Origin: Arabidopsis thaliana
Taxonomy: Eukaryota; Streptophyta; Magnoliopsida; Brassicales; Brassicaceae
DNA length: 64,000 nt
NCBI RefSeq assembly: GCF_000001735.4
Contig: NC_003076.8
Location: 930,001-994,000, forward strand
Direction: 5' to 3'
In this document: in pieces, positions 49,851 to 60,087 of the stretch
Layout of the letters: each line of letters begins with the position of its first letter
Position numbering within the stretch: the first letter of the stretch is position 1
Position numbers and translations under genes: made by a program
Notes under the pieces: model-generated
Databases searched by the model: none
What the model saw: only the letters and a program-made list of their open reading frames with translations
Told to the model about the DNA's origin: nothing

Positions 49851-51756
49851 ATGGAATTGGATTTTTTTTTTGTTTTTGCGTTATCATAGGAAATAAACTT
49901 ACTCGGTGCGTTTCTGTTGATAATTTCGTTATATTCCTCTTTTGTCCTCCTTTTTATGGAACTTTGACATTTTTTTTATTTTTTGTCAAAACAATTCTCC
50001 AATTTAGTTTGTTTTTTAGTGTATTATTATTTGTCTAATTTTTGTATTCGACTATGATATCTATTCATATGTTTTGTGCTAATTTAATCGCTAATAAAAC
50101 TGTTTAAACAATTAATTTGGTATTTCATATTTTGGTGATAAGCAACTGAAATTGGAAGATAAAAAGTAGTATCGTAGTGAAAGTAGAAAACGCAAAGCTA
50201 AAAGAGGAACATACACAGTGTAAAATACTAAACCATCTTGCCTATCAAATCCAAATACTATCAAATTTGATCTTTTACACCAATCTGAATCCGTAACATT
50301 GGATCCAAGTTTCGTATACCTAAACATGAAATTTTCATTCGGCTCTACGTAGTCTAAAAAACTCGACATAAAATAAATAAAAAGCCTTTATAACGTCCAC
50401 AATATTTAGAATAGAAAGTGAGAGAATGGACTATAATAAAATAATTGGAGTCGAGGGGGATGTATTCGTGTATGCGAAAATGGATGGGCTCTTCTGTCTT
50501 TATATTCCTTAATTTGTCTATTCAAACACATTCGTATTTCTGGTCTTCGGCCTGCGACTTCTATACCATGCATGCATCTTATCTCTCTCTTTTTTTTTTT
50601 TTTTCGTTTTCTTTTCTACTTCTCCATTTTTTTTTAATTTGGTTATTTTTATTGCCTTTATGTTTTTTGTGTATTATATATAAATGAACTAATAATACTT
50701 CATTATGTTTCGTGTTATTATAAGTGAATTTTTCACAACCATTACAAAAAATTATCTTTTGCTTAAAAGTTAACTTTGGATTATAGTACTTCATAAAAAT
50801 GTAAAGATTTTGATCAAGTACTTATCAACGCAGCTTGGGTAGTCAATGTGCTGTCATTAATTTATCTATCAAGCTATCCACGCAGCTTGGACAATAAATA
50901 AATATTTAAATTCTATTGCATATTTATATCATTTGATCCGCTAAGGTTCATCGAATACTGCCAGGTTCATTGCACTCAACGCATTTTTGTCATTAACTTA
51001 CGTTTTTTAGCCATGGCTGCTGAGAATATAAAGTTGCTACTATGTAAAGAAACTTTTGGGTTTGATCATATTTGTGCACAAAAAAAAATAAAAAAAAAAT
51101 CATACTTTTAAAACTAGTATTAATCCAAAAAGTGCTAAAACATAACAAAAAAAAATTCTCCTTAACTACTATACAAACATATATTTTTTTATGCGCATAA
51201 ATTAAAACTTAACAATTGATTATGATCACATATGTTGAAAAAAATCGAAATTATGTGTGATATGTAAAACCGGAGTATAATATTGGTAAACTATAAATTT
51301 AAGAGCATTGGAAAATGTTCATGATTCATGCCGAGAACTCTTCTAAATCTAAACACGAGAGGCCCCGAATAGATCTAACTAAAATGAATTGTGTTTAATA
51401 TAATAATAGTGTTCCTTAATTCTCACTCGTGCAACTATCCATTTAATAATTTTAATTATTCGTAGTCGGGGACCGTACTTAGTTTTATCATATAAACTCT
51501 TCACAGATTTTGTTAACTGGTTTTTCTTTGGATTAGAAAAAAATTAAAACTTTGCGATACATTATGCTCAATTTATCCGTGGGACTTATTTTGAGGAATG
51601 GAGATAGATATTGTCATGAAGACATGAATATATAGACCCCACATGTTGACGAAAACTCCGTCAGTCAAATAAAGTGTTAAAAGTCCGTTACGATCCGTCC
51701 TGACACCGTTAAAAAAAGCCGTCAAAATAAAGTATGGGCTTGAAACGTTAGTTTTG

Positions 51757-51787
51757 TTGGGCTAATTTTAAAATCATGGCCCAACTA
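51757..51787. promoter_or_regulatory. Inverted pair of site II (TGGGC/GCCCA) motifs before HD2C
   Basis: GTTGGGC and its exact reverse complement GCCCAAC are separated by 17 bp, about 200-240 bp upstream of the HD2C ATG. GCCCA motifs are TCP-type elements frequent in plant growth and ribosome-biogenesis promoters. Confidence 0.5.
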
Positions 51788-51993
51788 AAGGAGATATTCG
51801 AGTGGACCGCGTAACAGAGGATCCCTAAAATCCCTTCCTCCGATTAATAAATTCCAGCGGACATTTTAGCCTTCTCACATCAACACGCCCTAAAACCGCT
51901 CTCGAGAGACGAATCGCTCTCAGCTTCTTCTAGAACCTTCTCCTTCTCCTTCGACGCATCGTCGCCTTCAAGATCACACTACCTCGCACAACA

Positions 51994-53961
51994 ATGGAGT
52001 TCTGGGGTAAAAAACATCTCCTATCTTACTCCTTCTTCTTCTTCGTTCTCTGCGCTTCATTTCCTGCATTTAGTTTTTTTTTAGCTTCTGGTTTCATCGC
52101 TTTTTTTCGTTTTGCCATGTTTTTCTACTGTTTTTTCTATGGAATCTTCTGTTTAGCTAAACGAGAAACGGGAATAGTGAGTATATGTGACAATCTAGGG
52201 TATGGACTGTTCGTCTTCGTAGAAAATTGGGGAAAACTGAAAAGTTTTCTCTCTCGCTAGGTTTTAACTCCGATAGAGGTTTCATTTGGGGATTTTGTTG
52301 CAGAATTACTGATTTGTATGCTTTCTATGCGTTTGCAGGTGTTGAAGTTAAGAATGGCAAACCACTTCACCTAGATCCTGGGCTAGACAGGCTCGTGCAC
52401 ATCTCTCAGGTACTTTTGAATTTGCAAGCTTAATTTGATTTATAAGAATGTATTTTACAGTGACGTTTGGTTTATTTTTGTTGAAGGTTGCTTTGGGAGA
52501 GAGTAAGAACAATGTAACCGAACCAATCCAGCTTTACGTGACTGTTGGATCGGATAAGCTTCTCATTGGAACGCTATCTCATGAGAAGTTTCCTCAGCTG
52601 TCTACGGAGATTGTCTTGGAAAGGAACTTTGCGCTGTCTCATACTTGGAAGAATGGGAGCGTTTTCTTCTCTGGTTACAAAGTTGATGCATCTGATCCAT
52701 ATCCTTTACTATTTGAACATTTTTGTTGTTATCGCTTTAAGCTTTGTTGATGAAAATGTTTTGGGGACTTGTTGCTTTACTCTGTTTTTGACTTCCTTGA
52801 CTCTATCTCACCGAGCCTGAGGATTTGATTGATGATCAACTTGAGGCTGCTGGTTTCAAAGGTAAATGGGGACTTTTATATCCAGTCCTGCAATGATTTG
52901 TCTCCAGTTGTCTTATTTTAGTTTATTTAAGAACATCAATCTCTTATAAATTTATTTGGCCTTGGTTGAGCCAGCTGCTCCGAAATCTGCTGCGAAACAG
53001 GTGAACTTTCAGTTGCCAAATGAAGATGTCAAAGCCAAGCAAGATGATGACGCTGACGGTAGTGAAGAAGATTCTTCAGATGATGATGATAGTGAAAACT
53101 CTGGAGACGAGGAGGTACTTTTATCTATATATACTAGCTCAATTTGTTATAGAATTTTACTTAGGCTCAGTGACATGTTGATTAAACCTATAGACAGTGG
53201 TACTAGAGTTATCTTAAGTATGTTTGTAACTTCTATATTTGCATTTTCACATGAACCCTTGATTACCTATTGTGTTTTAGCCCATTCTCACATTTCTTTA
53301 ATCCTTATCATGGCTGCTTTGTTTCAGGAAGAGAAGGTTACTGCTGAATCTGACAGTGAGGAAGATGACTCATCAGACGACGAAGAAGATGACTCCTCAG
53401 AAGAGGAAACCCCAAAGAAGGTAACATGACAGTCTCTTTTATGTGCTTGTTGATGGGAAACCTATATTTGTTCTATCTTATCTTCCTTTGGGAGCAATTT
53501 CTCTGCTTCTGTGGTCAAGCTCGAATCTGATTCTAAGTTTTCTTGGTTTATAAAAGCCTGAAGAACCCAAGAAGAGGTCTGCAGAACCCAACTCCTCCAA
53601 GAACCCTGCGTCCAACAAGAAGGCTAAGTTTGTAACTCCTCAGAAAACAGGTGATTAAATCCTTTTTACCAATCTCCCCATTGAATACTTATTTTAACGA
53701 TAGAAAGGAAGATTGATTTGTTTAATTAAAAAACATTCGGACAAAGCAGATTCGAAGAAACCGCATGTCCATGTTGCAACTCCTCATCCCTCAAAACAGG
53801 CGGGTAAGAATTCTGGTGGAGGCAGCACTGGAGAGACATCGAAGCAGCAGCAGACACCGAAGTCTGCAGGAGCGTTTGGGTGCAAGTCGTGCACCAGAAC
53901 CTTTACTTCGGAAATGGGATTGCAGTCTCACACAAAGGCCAAACACAGTGCAGCTGCTTGA
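51994..53961 (+). CDS. HDT3: HD2-type (plant-specific) histone deacetylase HD2C / HDT3
   Basis: Eight coding exons: 51994-52006, 52339-52409, 52487-52698, 52812-52861, 52975-53114, 53328-53420, 53557-53650, 53750-53961. They give 294 residues. Nuclear/nucleolar chromatin protein linked to gene repression, ABA and stress responses and rRNA processing (known). The N-terminus is the invariant MEFWG plus the EF-type HD2 domain. Acidic Asp/Glu/Ser tracts follow (exons 5-6), then a Lys-rich nuclear localisation region (KKPEEPKKRS) and a C-terminal C2H2 zinc finger (CKSCTRTFTSEMGLQSHTKAKH). Exon 1 is only 13 coding bases. Intron 3 (52699-52811) is AT-AC with U12 signals; without it the frame cannot be closed. 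The 5' end is duplicated at 40945-41285. Corresponds to At5g03740. Confidence 0.97.
52699..52811 (+). other. AT-AC, U12-type intron in HD2C
   Basis: The intron begins ATATCCTTT, an exact match to the U12 donor consensus, and ends CTCAC. A branch-site match TTCCTTGAC is at 52793-52801, its adenine (52800) 11 bases before the final AC. Splicing here restores DPEPED across the junction. No GT-AG alternative keeps the frame at that place. Confidence 0.93.
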
Positions 53962-54366
53962 GAAGAAGAAGCAGCATGATGACTACTCTCTATAATATCT
54001 ACTCTAGAACTTTGATGTCTTTTGGTACTTAAATCTGGAACTTGCGAGTGAGCCAGTTTTAGTTGGTCTTTTTTTTCAGGCATTTCTTCCTGTTTAACTT
54101 TATCGTTTTGGTAGCTGAAACTGTGCTAAACCTTTGTTTGTGTTTAGTGGTATGGATATTAAGTCTTTTTGTAGACTTTTCTAGTGAAAATCTACATTTG
54201 AAATTCTCTGTCCAAAACATACATTGATTGAAGATTAGTTAGCATGTCACTTTGTAACATAATCTAATGGACCCGAAATTAAGGATTTTTAGGGCTTGTG
54301 GTTAATATGCAGCTACTACACCAGTTTGCGTATATAAATATAATAGGAAGAGAAAAATAATAACAA
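53962..54366. other. HD2C 3' UTR and spacer
   Basis: Sequence between the HD2C stop and the tRNA gene; it contains the HD2C 3' UTR. No gene is seen. Confidence 0.65.
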
Positions 54367-54449
54367 GCAGGTTTGCCCGAGTGGTTAAGGGGGAAGACTT
54401 AAGTTCTTCTGCACATAAGTGCGCGTGGGTTCGAACCCCACAGCCTGCA
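54367..54449 (+). tRNA. tRNA-Leu (anticodon TAA)
   Basis: Plus-strand cloverleaf. The acceptor stem is GCAGGTT with AGCCTGC and discriminator A, followed by D-arm GCCCGAGTGGTTAAGGGG. The anticodon stem GAAGA/TCTTC holds loop CTTAAGT (anticodon TAA). A long variable arm GCACATAAGTGC and T-arm GTGGGTTCGAACCCCAC complete it. There is no intron. It decodes UUA and is on the opposite strand from, and different in anticodon to, the tRNA-Leu at 40799-40879. Confidence 0.96.
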
Positions 54450-54750
54450 TTTCCCCTCTATTTTGTTAAAATTAATAAACTTGTTGTGTTCCTTCCACTT
54501 TTGCTGTCTTCCAAAGGTTTCCAACTTCCGCTTCGTATTTCTCTGATTGTGAATTAACCAAATCACACCAAGAATCATAATACTAATTGGTTTTCATGTA
54601 GAGTTTCCTTTTTTGCGGTTTTCATGTTGAAGAAAAAAAGGAAACGCAAGTATTAGTTTTCTTTTAATCGAGCTTACTTTTTAAGCTGCTTTGCTCTTTA
54701 TATACAGATTGCTCTGTTTTGTAAGAAGCTAAGTTTTGGGTTTTGCCTTA

Positions 54751-55497
54751 ATGCAGCGACTACGGCGTTTCGTCTGTGGTAATGTCGGAATAACAATGGA
54801 AGTATTCGATGAACCTGATGAGGAAGAAGAACGCCAAATTAGCCAATACATCGATGTGGTAGACTCACCTAGGGTTTCACAGAACGAGAGTGAGTATCAA
54901 AGAAGGTCATCAGAAAGTGTTTGTTCATCATCGTCTTCAGGATTGCAGGAGGATAAAGAATCATTATGTTCGATCTGTATGGAAGTTTGGACCAACGGTG
55001 GCGTTGTTCGTCTACCAGCTGCACCTTGTCTTGTTCTTGGGATCTCAACAACTATCACAATGTTTATGCTGGACTACAGAATGGAATGGTTTTAGTATTT
55101 GACATGCGTCAAAACAGAGGACCTTTGGTTTCGTTGGCTGACGTAACAAGCAATTCGGTTCATATTGTAGATGGATTTCATGTTTGTCTCAAGAGAAGAG
55201 GTGATGGTTCTTATTCTCAGAAACAGTCATCCACACAAGCTATAGTAGATGCCATCAGTTTGCCAAGAACGGCGATTAGACTTTGGCGAGGAAATGACAC
55301 AACTTTTTGCATCGTATGATGAGTCCACCCGTGAACTCATCTTGCAAGATCCTTGGTCTTTTGCTGTCTCACAACGGTTCGCATTGTCAAGTCAACTTCC
55401 GCTTCAAGATGTGAAATACGCTAACCTCAATGGCTCGGGTCTGCTCGGTCTCTTAACCAATGATAGATTCCAGTTTCTTAGAAGCGAATCTCCATGA
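54751..55497 (+). pseudogene. RING/WD40 (RFWD3-like E3 ligase) relic with deletion and frameshifts
   Basis: The first frame (from ATG 54751; a second ATG is at 54796) encodes an acidic N-terminus and the start of a RING finger (LCSICMEVWTNGG). The remaining zinc ligands are missing. After about 55025 the sequence jumps to WD40-type sequence (SWDLNNYHNVYAGLQNGMVLVFDMRQ) in another frame, and near 55300 it shifts again (YDESTRELILQDPWSFAVSQRF). The expected middle (rest of the RING, coiled coil, early WD repeats) is absent. The order RING then WD40 matches RFWD3-like ligases. A CAG/ sequence at 54752-54755 preceded by pyrimidines might be an old splice acceptor. It is annotated as a relic because no single frame or obvious intron set restores a full RING. 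Confidence 0.75.
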
Positions 55498-55909
55498 TCG
55501 TTGTTGTAGAGATTAAAAAACAGTTTGTTGAAGAGCAAACATATATGTAAAGTGACCAACTTCTCTATCTTTGATTGCTACTATTAGTTATAAAATCTAT
55601 ATAGCTACAATATCCATAAATTGTTTAAAGCTTTGAATCTATTTGTTCAGTTAAGTTCTTTTGTCTAGCGATAAGTCAAAAATCATTTGCCTTCAAGGAA
55701 TCTGAAAAAAACCTTCAAAGTATATTTCTTCTTTACTATAAGTATCCTTTATCTTCCACACTACACACACCATTTCTGTAACAATGGTATCATCAATTCT
55801 CTCTATTCACACCAACAAGAATTTAAATAGCTAGCGAATCCAAAAAGAAAGAAAACAAATCATCTTCTTATCCTCGAGCAATTCGTCGCTCGAAAACTCC
55901 TTTTTCCCT
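55498..55909. other. Spacer between the RING/WD40 relic and CSLA9 3' end
   Basis: AT-rich convergent 3' region, probably with the CSLA9 3' UTR at its right edge. No gene is seen. Confidence 0.6.
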
Positions 55910-58900
55910 TCAATGGTTAGGCACAATTGTCCCAATTTGCCCGAATCCCGCAATGAAGAACGCGATTGCTTGTGCGAAAAGGTATAGATAATAATGATTC
56001 TTCCCAAAAAACGCGTCATAACATCCCACAAATAACAGATACATTCCTACACCGAGTTCCAACACATGAATTCTGCCATAACACACAAAAAAGGTAATAT
56101 TAGAATTGGTTTGGTACAGTTTACCAGTAACCGAAATCAAATTGAAAAAGGGAAGAAGTTTTTTACCTATCTCCAAATCTAAAACGAATAACCTTCTTTG
56201 AAGTCTTGGTGGCTGATTTAGCCTTAACATCTCCCAGCTTCTCTGTAACAATCCACTCATTAACTCTTCCTCCTTCGAGTAAACCGATAAAGGTAGCTTT
56301 TGTTCTGTGAAGAGACATCACATTCTCGAACAGAATCCAAAAGACCATAAGATGCAATGACCTATAAAATACATGTAACCAACAATTAGAACCCTAATAA
56401 GACTTGAGCCCCAAGAAACTCTCCGAAAATGTTTTTTTACCTTGGTGTCCCAACGGCGTTGAGGAGAGTAATGACTGAAGGAATGTAAACCGCTCCCCAT
56501 TTCGGAACAGTAACTTCCGGTACAAGAACTGTAGCGGGTAAGATCACACAGTAGAAGATGAAGGTAACAATGTGTGCCACTAGCTTTCTAACCACGAAGA
56601 AGCTATATATCACATGAACTTTCTTCCACAAAGTCACGTTCTGCCAAAAGAAAGTAAACCGGTTCAGTTTTGTTATGTTATTGTATCTTAAAGACTTTCT
56701 AATTCGTGTAGAGGGATTGAAGGAAACCTTATTAGTCATGATTTCGAATGCCATTTTCCTGAAAAGATTAGCTGGACCACATGACCACCTGTGCTGTTGA
56801 TACCTATAAGCCTTGAATGTACTTGGCAACTCGTTTTTAACCTATAGTTTTTTTAAACAAATAATTATTTCACATGTCAACCTTTAAGTGACTCTATAAC
56901 CATAGTCTATAAAAAATATATTATACTACCTTCAAAGAACCGAGGTACAAGAATTTCCAACCCTTGAGACTAGCTCTCACGGCCAAATCCATATCTTCCA
57001 CGGTCGTTCTATCTTTCCAACCACCAGCTTCGTTTAATGCCGATATTCTCCATATTCCCGCAGTTCCTATAATTTATTGTATCGAAACACATTCACAACT
57101 TATGAATAAAACGGTTCAAAACATGTTCTAACAAAATTTTAATTTAAAATGTGTGTTAAAAAAAAGTACCATTGAATCCGAAGAAAGCGTAAGTAGAAGA
57201 ACCAACTTCTTGTTCCACCGTAAAATGATAATCCAAAGACATTTCTTGCATCCTTGTCATCAAACATTCATCCGAATTTACTGCAAAAAAGTTGAAAAAA
57301 TAGTGGAATTCAATTATTTTGTTTAGGAAAAAAAAATATAAAAAAATAAAACAATAAATGTGGTGGTATTAATGAAAGACATTAATAAACAAGTTGGTGA
57401 AATTGGAAATCAATTATGAAATGATAGACACCTAGCTCAACTACAAACCCAATTAGATTTCAACAGCTCGTTAGATTTTGTCACATGATGATCTCTTTAT
57501 TTTGTAAGTTTCTCTCCTCTAAAAGCATAATTATCGAAGTTTTTCAATTATTAGTCGTTTCAGGATCTAATTAAATAATAAAAACAATTTTTTTACATAA
57601 AAACATTAAAAAAAAAAAAAAAAAAAAAAGTGAGTGGTGAGAGTGAGAGTGACAGAGACTAGTTGTAGTAGAAGAGAGTAGCTGGGTCCCACGTTGTTGC
57701 ACATGGAGGGAGATGGATGGTGTTGGCTACGTACACGTGGCGGATCTAGTGAAAATGACAAATCTACCCATACTATTTGAACTACTAAATGAGAAATCAT
57801 TGCCCCTGTGTGGCCTACACTTCCCAAAATGTTCTCTGCACTCAATTATGGGACACGACAACGATGCCAGTGATGCTATTCCACTAAACTCTACTCTAAT
57901 TTAGTAATTTTGATCAAATTAGATTCCTAAATTTCATCTTGTTTAATTTTGGTATTTACGATGAAATATTTGGAAATACAAGTAAGAGACGGTATGATTT
58001 AAATTTGGTCTAGAAAAGTTAAGAGTTGAATGGTTATAGTAGCCACTATTTATGGTGGATAATTACTTAGTAAAATACAAAATACGTGACAGCTTTTTGG
58101 GTGCCAGAAGTTATAAATACATTGGTGGACAATTTTTATTGACAAATAATTTCTTTTCTTTTTTTTTGACAAAAAATAATTTTTTTTACTTTGACTAAAA
58201 TATGAGGAGAACATTACTATGTTGAAATGAGTGGAAAATCAATTTATTGGAAGAAAAAGCCAAAACACCAAAACCAAATTTTCACCAACTCTTGCAGACA
58301 TACCAAATACAAATTGACCAAAAAACATTAATAACTTTTACATTTGTTGATGTTTTCAGAGATTTTTCCAAATGTTTTGTTTTCATTAAATATTGAATTA
58401 GTTTTTTTTTGGTGAGTCAAATATTGAATTAGTTTAGAAGGGGGTATTGTCCCAGATTATATGCCTCCTAGATCCTTAAAAATTAATTTCGTATCCTTAA
58501 CTAACAAATTATTTAAATTTATCGTTAAAGAAAAAGTAGTTCCACATTTTAAAGCTAGAACAAAATGGATACGTCAATATCAATATTCGCTAGGTAGGTT
58601 ACATTGGGACCTCACAATAAAACACCCACCGACACTTCTAGTTAATGTAACTAAAACTTTATTTTTCTAACCATATTTTTTAACCAAAATTATTAAAACT
58701 CCATGATTCTAAAATTACTATAATGGGAGGAGCTCTTAACATATCATGTGTTAATATTATATAGTGTTATATAATACACGTTCATAGGTTATCGTTTATC
58801 ACTTACATTTATATCTAGTTATAGTATTAATTTGACCCATCTCTACTCTCTCTTTTTTTTAGTCCTCCATTAAAAAAATCATAATTTCCCAAGAAACAAT

Positions 58901-60087
58901 AAGGAAAAACATTATACAGTAGCATATAAGTATATCTATCTATTTAACTTATAATGTGCGATCAGATGATTTCGTAATTATTACTACTAAATCGATTTTA
59001 TGAATAATTGCACTGATTTGTACATTCTAAAGTACTTAGCCTAAAAAGGAAGTAGTAATTGAGAGAGAAAGAATCTCATAACCCGTGACTAACTTTCTAA
59101 CTAAGCAGTGATTAGTGATTAGCACTTATCAATCATGAGACCACAATAAACAAAAGGGCCAAAACGATCAAATCAAAAGTATGAACCTTAAAAAGGAAGA
59201 ACCGTTAAAATAACGAGGTTAAATTTTCTTAAAAAAAACTTACCGAATTTCCAGCGAGCTTGAACAAGAGCAAGCTTAGGGTTATGGAGTAGATACGGTA
59301 CGGTTCTCCATAGAAAATCCGCTTCAGGTTGAAAATCAGCGTCGAAGATTGCAACGTAATCGCAGCTTTTGACATAACTCTTCTTCATTCCTTCTTTCAA
59401 AGCTCCTGCTTTGTATCCATTTCTGTTGTCTCTGATCTCATACTTGATGTTTACTCCTTTACTCGCCCACCTGCTACACTCCATCTCCACTAGATCCTGC
59501 CACAACAAACGTAACGGTTTAGGTTTGATGTAATTGAGAACCCATTTCGGAAAAGAATCAAAAAGAAAATTACTTTGATCGTTGGATCAGTGGAATCATC
59601 AAGAACTTGAATAACGATTCGATCAGAAGGCCATGAGAGTCCACAAGCAGCTCCAATAGATAGTTGATAAACCTGCATTAACAACAACAATCAATAACAA
59701 CAAAGATCGATAACCAAACAATTGAAGAAAGAAGAGAACAGAATTATGATTTGGGACCTCTCGTTCGTTGAACATTGGGATTTGAATAAGAACCATCGGG
59801 TAAGCAGAGTTTCCAAGCTCGATGTCATCTTTGATTGGTTCATATTTGAAACGTTTATCTGGTTTTCGACCAAACAGCTTCACAAGAGAGATAACAATTC
59901 CCATGTAAACCCTTTCAACAAAGAGCATCACCGACATTGTCAAACAGATGTAAACACCGAGCCTAAGGGCTGGAACAATCAATGGAGCTCGTATCTGATC
60001 CAAAACCATTGACATTTGCATTGTTATGTCGTCTCTGTATCCCATGAACGAGTCTGGAATCACCGACGTCGTATCTCCTAGCTCCAT
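55910..60087 (-). CDS. CSLA9: Glucomannan 4-beta-mannosyltransferase, cellulose synthase-like A9
   Basis: Nine exons on the minus strand: 59758-60087, 59574-59672, 59244-59496, 57170-57280, 56930-57066, 56728-56841, 56441-56640, 56167-56361, 55910-56072. They give 533 residues. GT2 enzyme of the Golgi membrane that makes the (gluco)mannan backbone (known; also found as rat4). An N-terminal transmembrane helix ([20 protein letters not shown]) precedes the catalytic domain. That domain has DDSTD in exon 2, the DAD motif ([13 protein letters not shown]) in exon 3 and QQHRW (QxxRW) in exon 6. C-terminal membrane helices lie in exons 7-9. Intron 3 is unusually long (1,963 bp). A TATA-like box lies about 490 bp upstream of the ATG. 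Corresponds to At5g03760. Confidence 0.97.
57281..59243 (-). other. Long third intron of CSLA9
   Basis: A 1,963-bp GT-AG intron where the other CSLA9 introns are about 80-250 bp. It holds a long A tract (about 57607-57629), a CACGTGG motif (about 57734) and a poly(T) micro-insertion flanked by 17-bp repeats (58388-58435). No transposon coding sequence is seen. Confidence 0.8.

Larger units (their letters stand above)
49661..51993. other. Divergent region between CTR1 and HD2C
   Basis: Promoters of two divergent genes separated by AT-rich spacer. It holds a (CT)n run (about 49815-49850), an RY-type CATGCATG near 50568, and an inverted pair GTTGGGC/GCCCAAC (51757-51787) in front of HD2C. No gene is seen. 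Confidence 0.65.
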
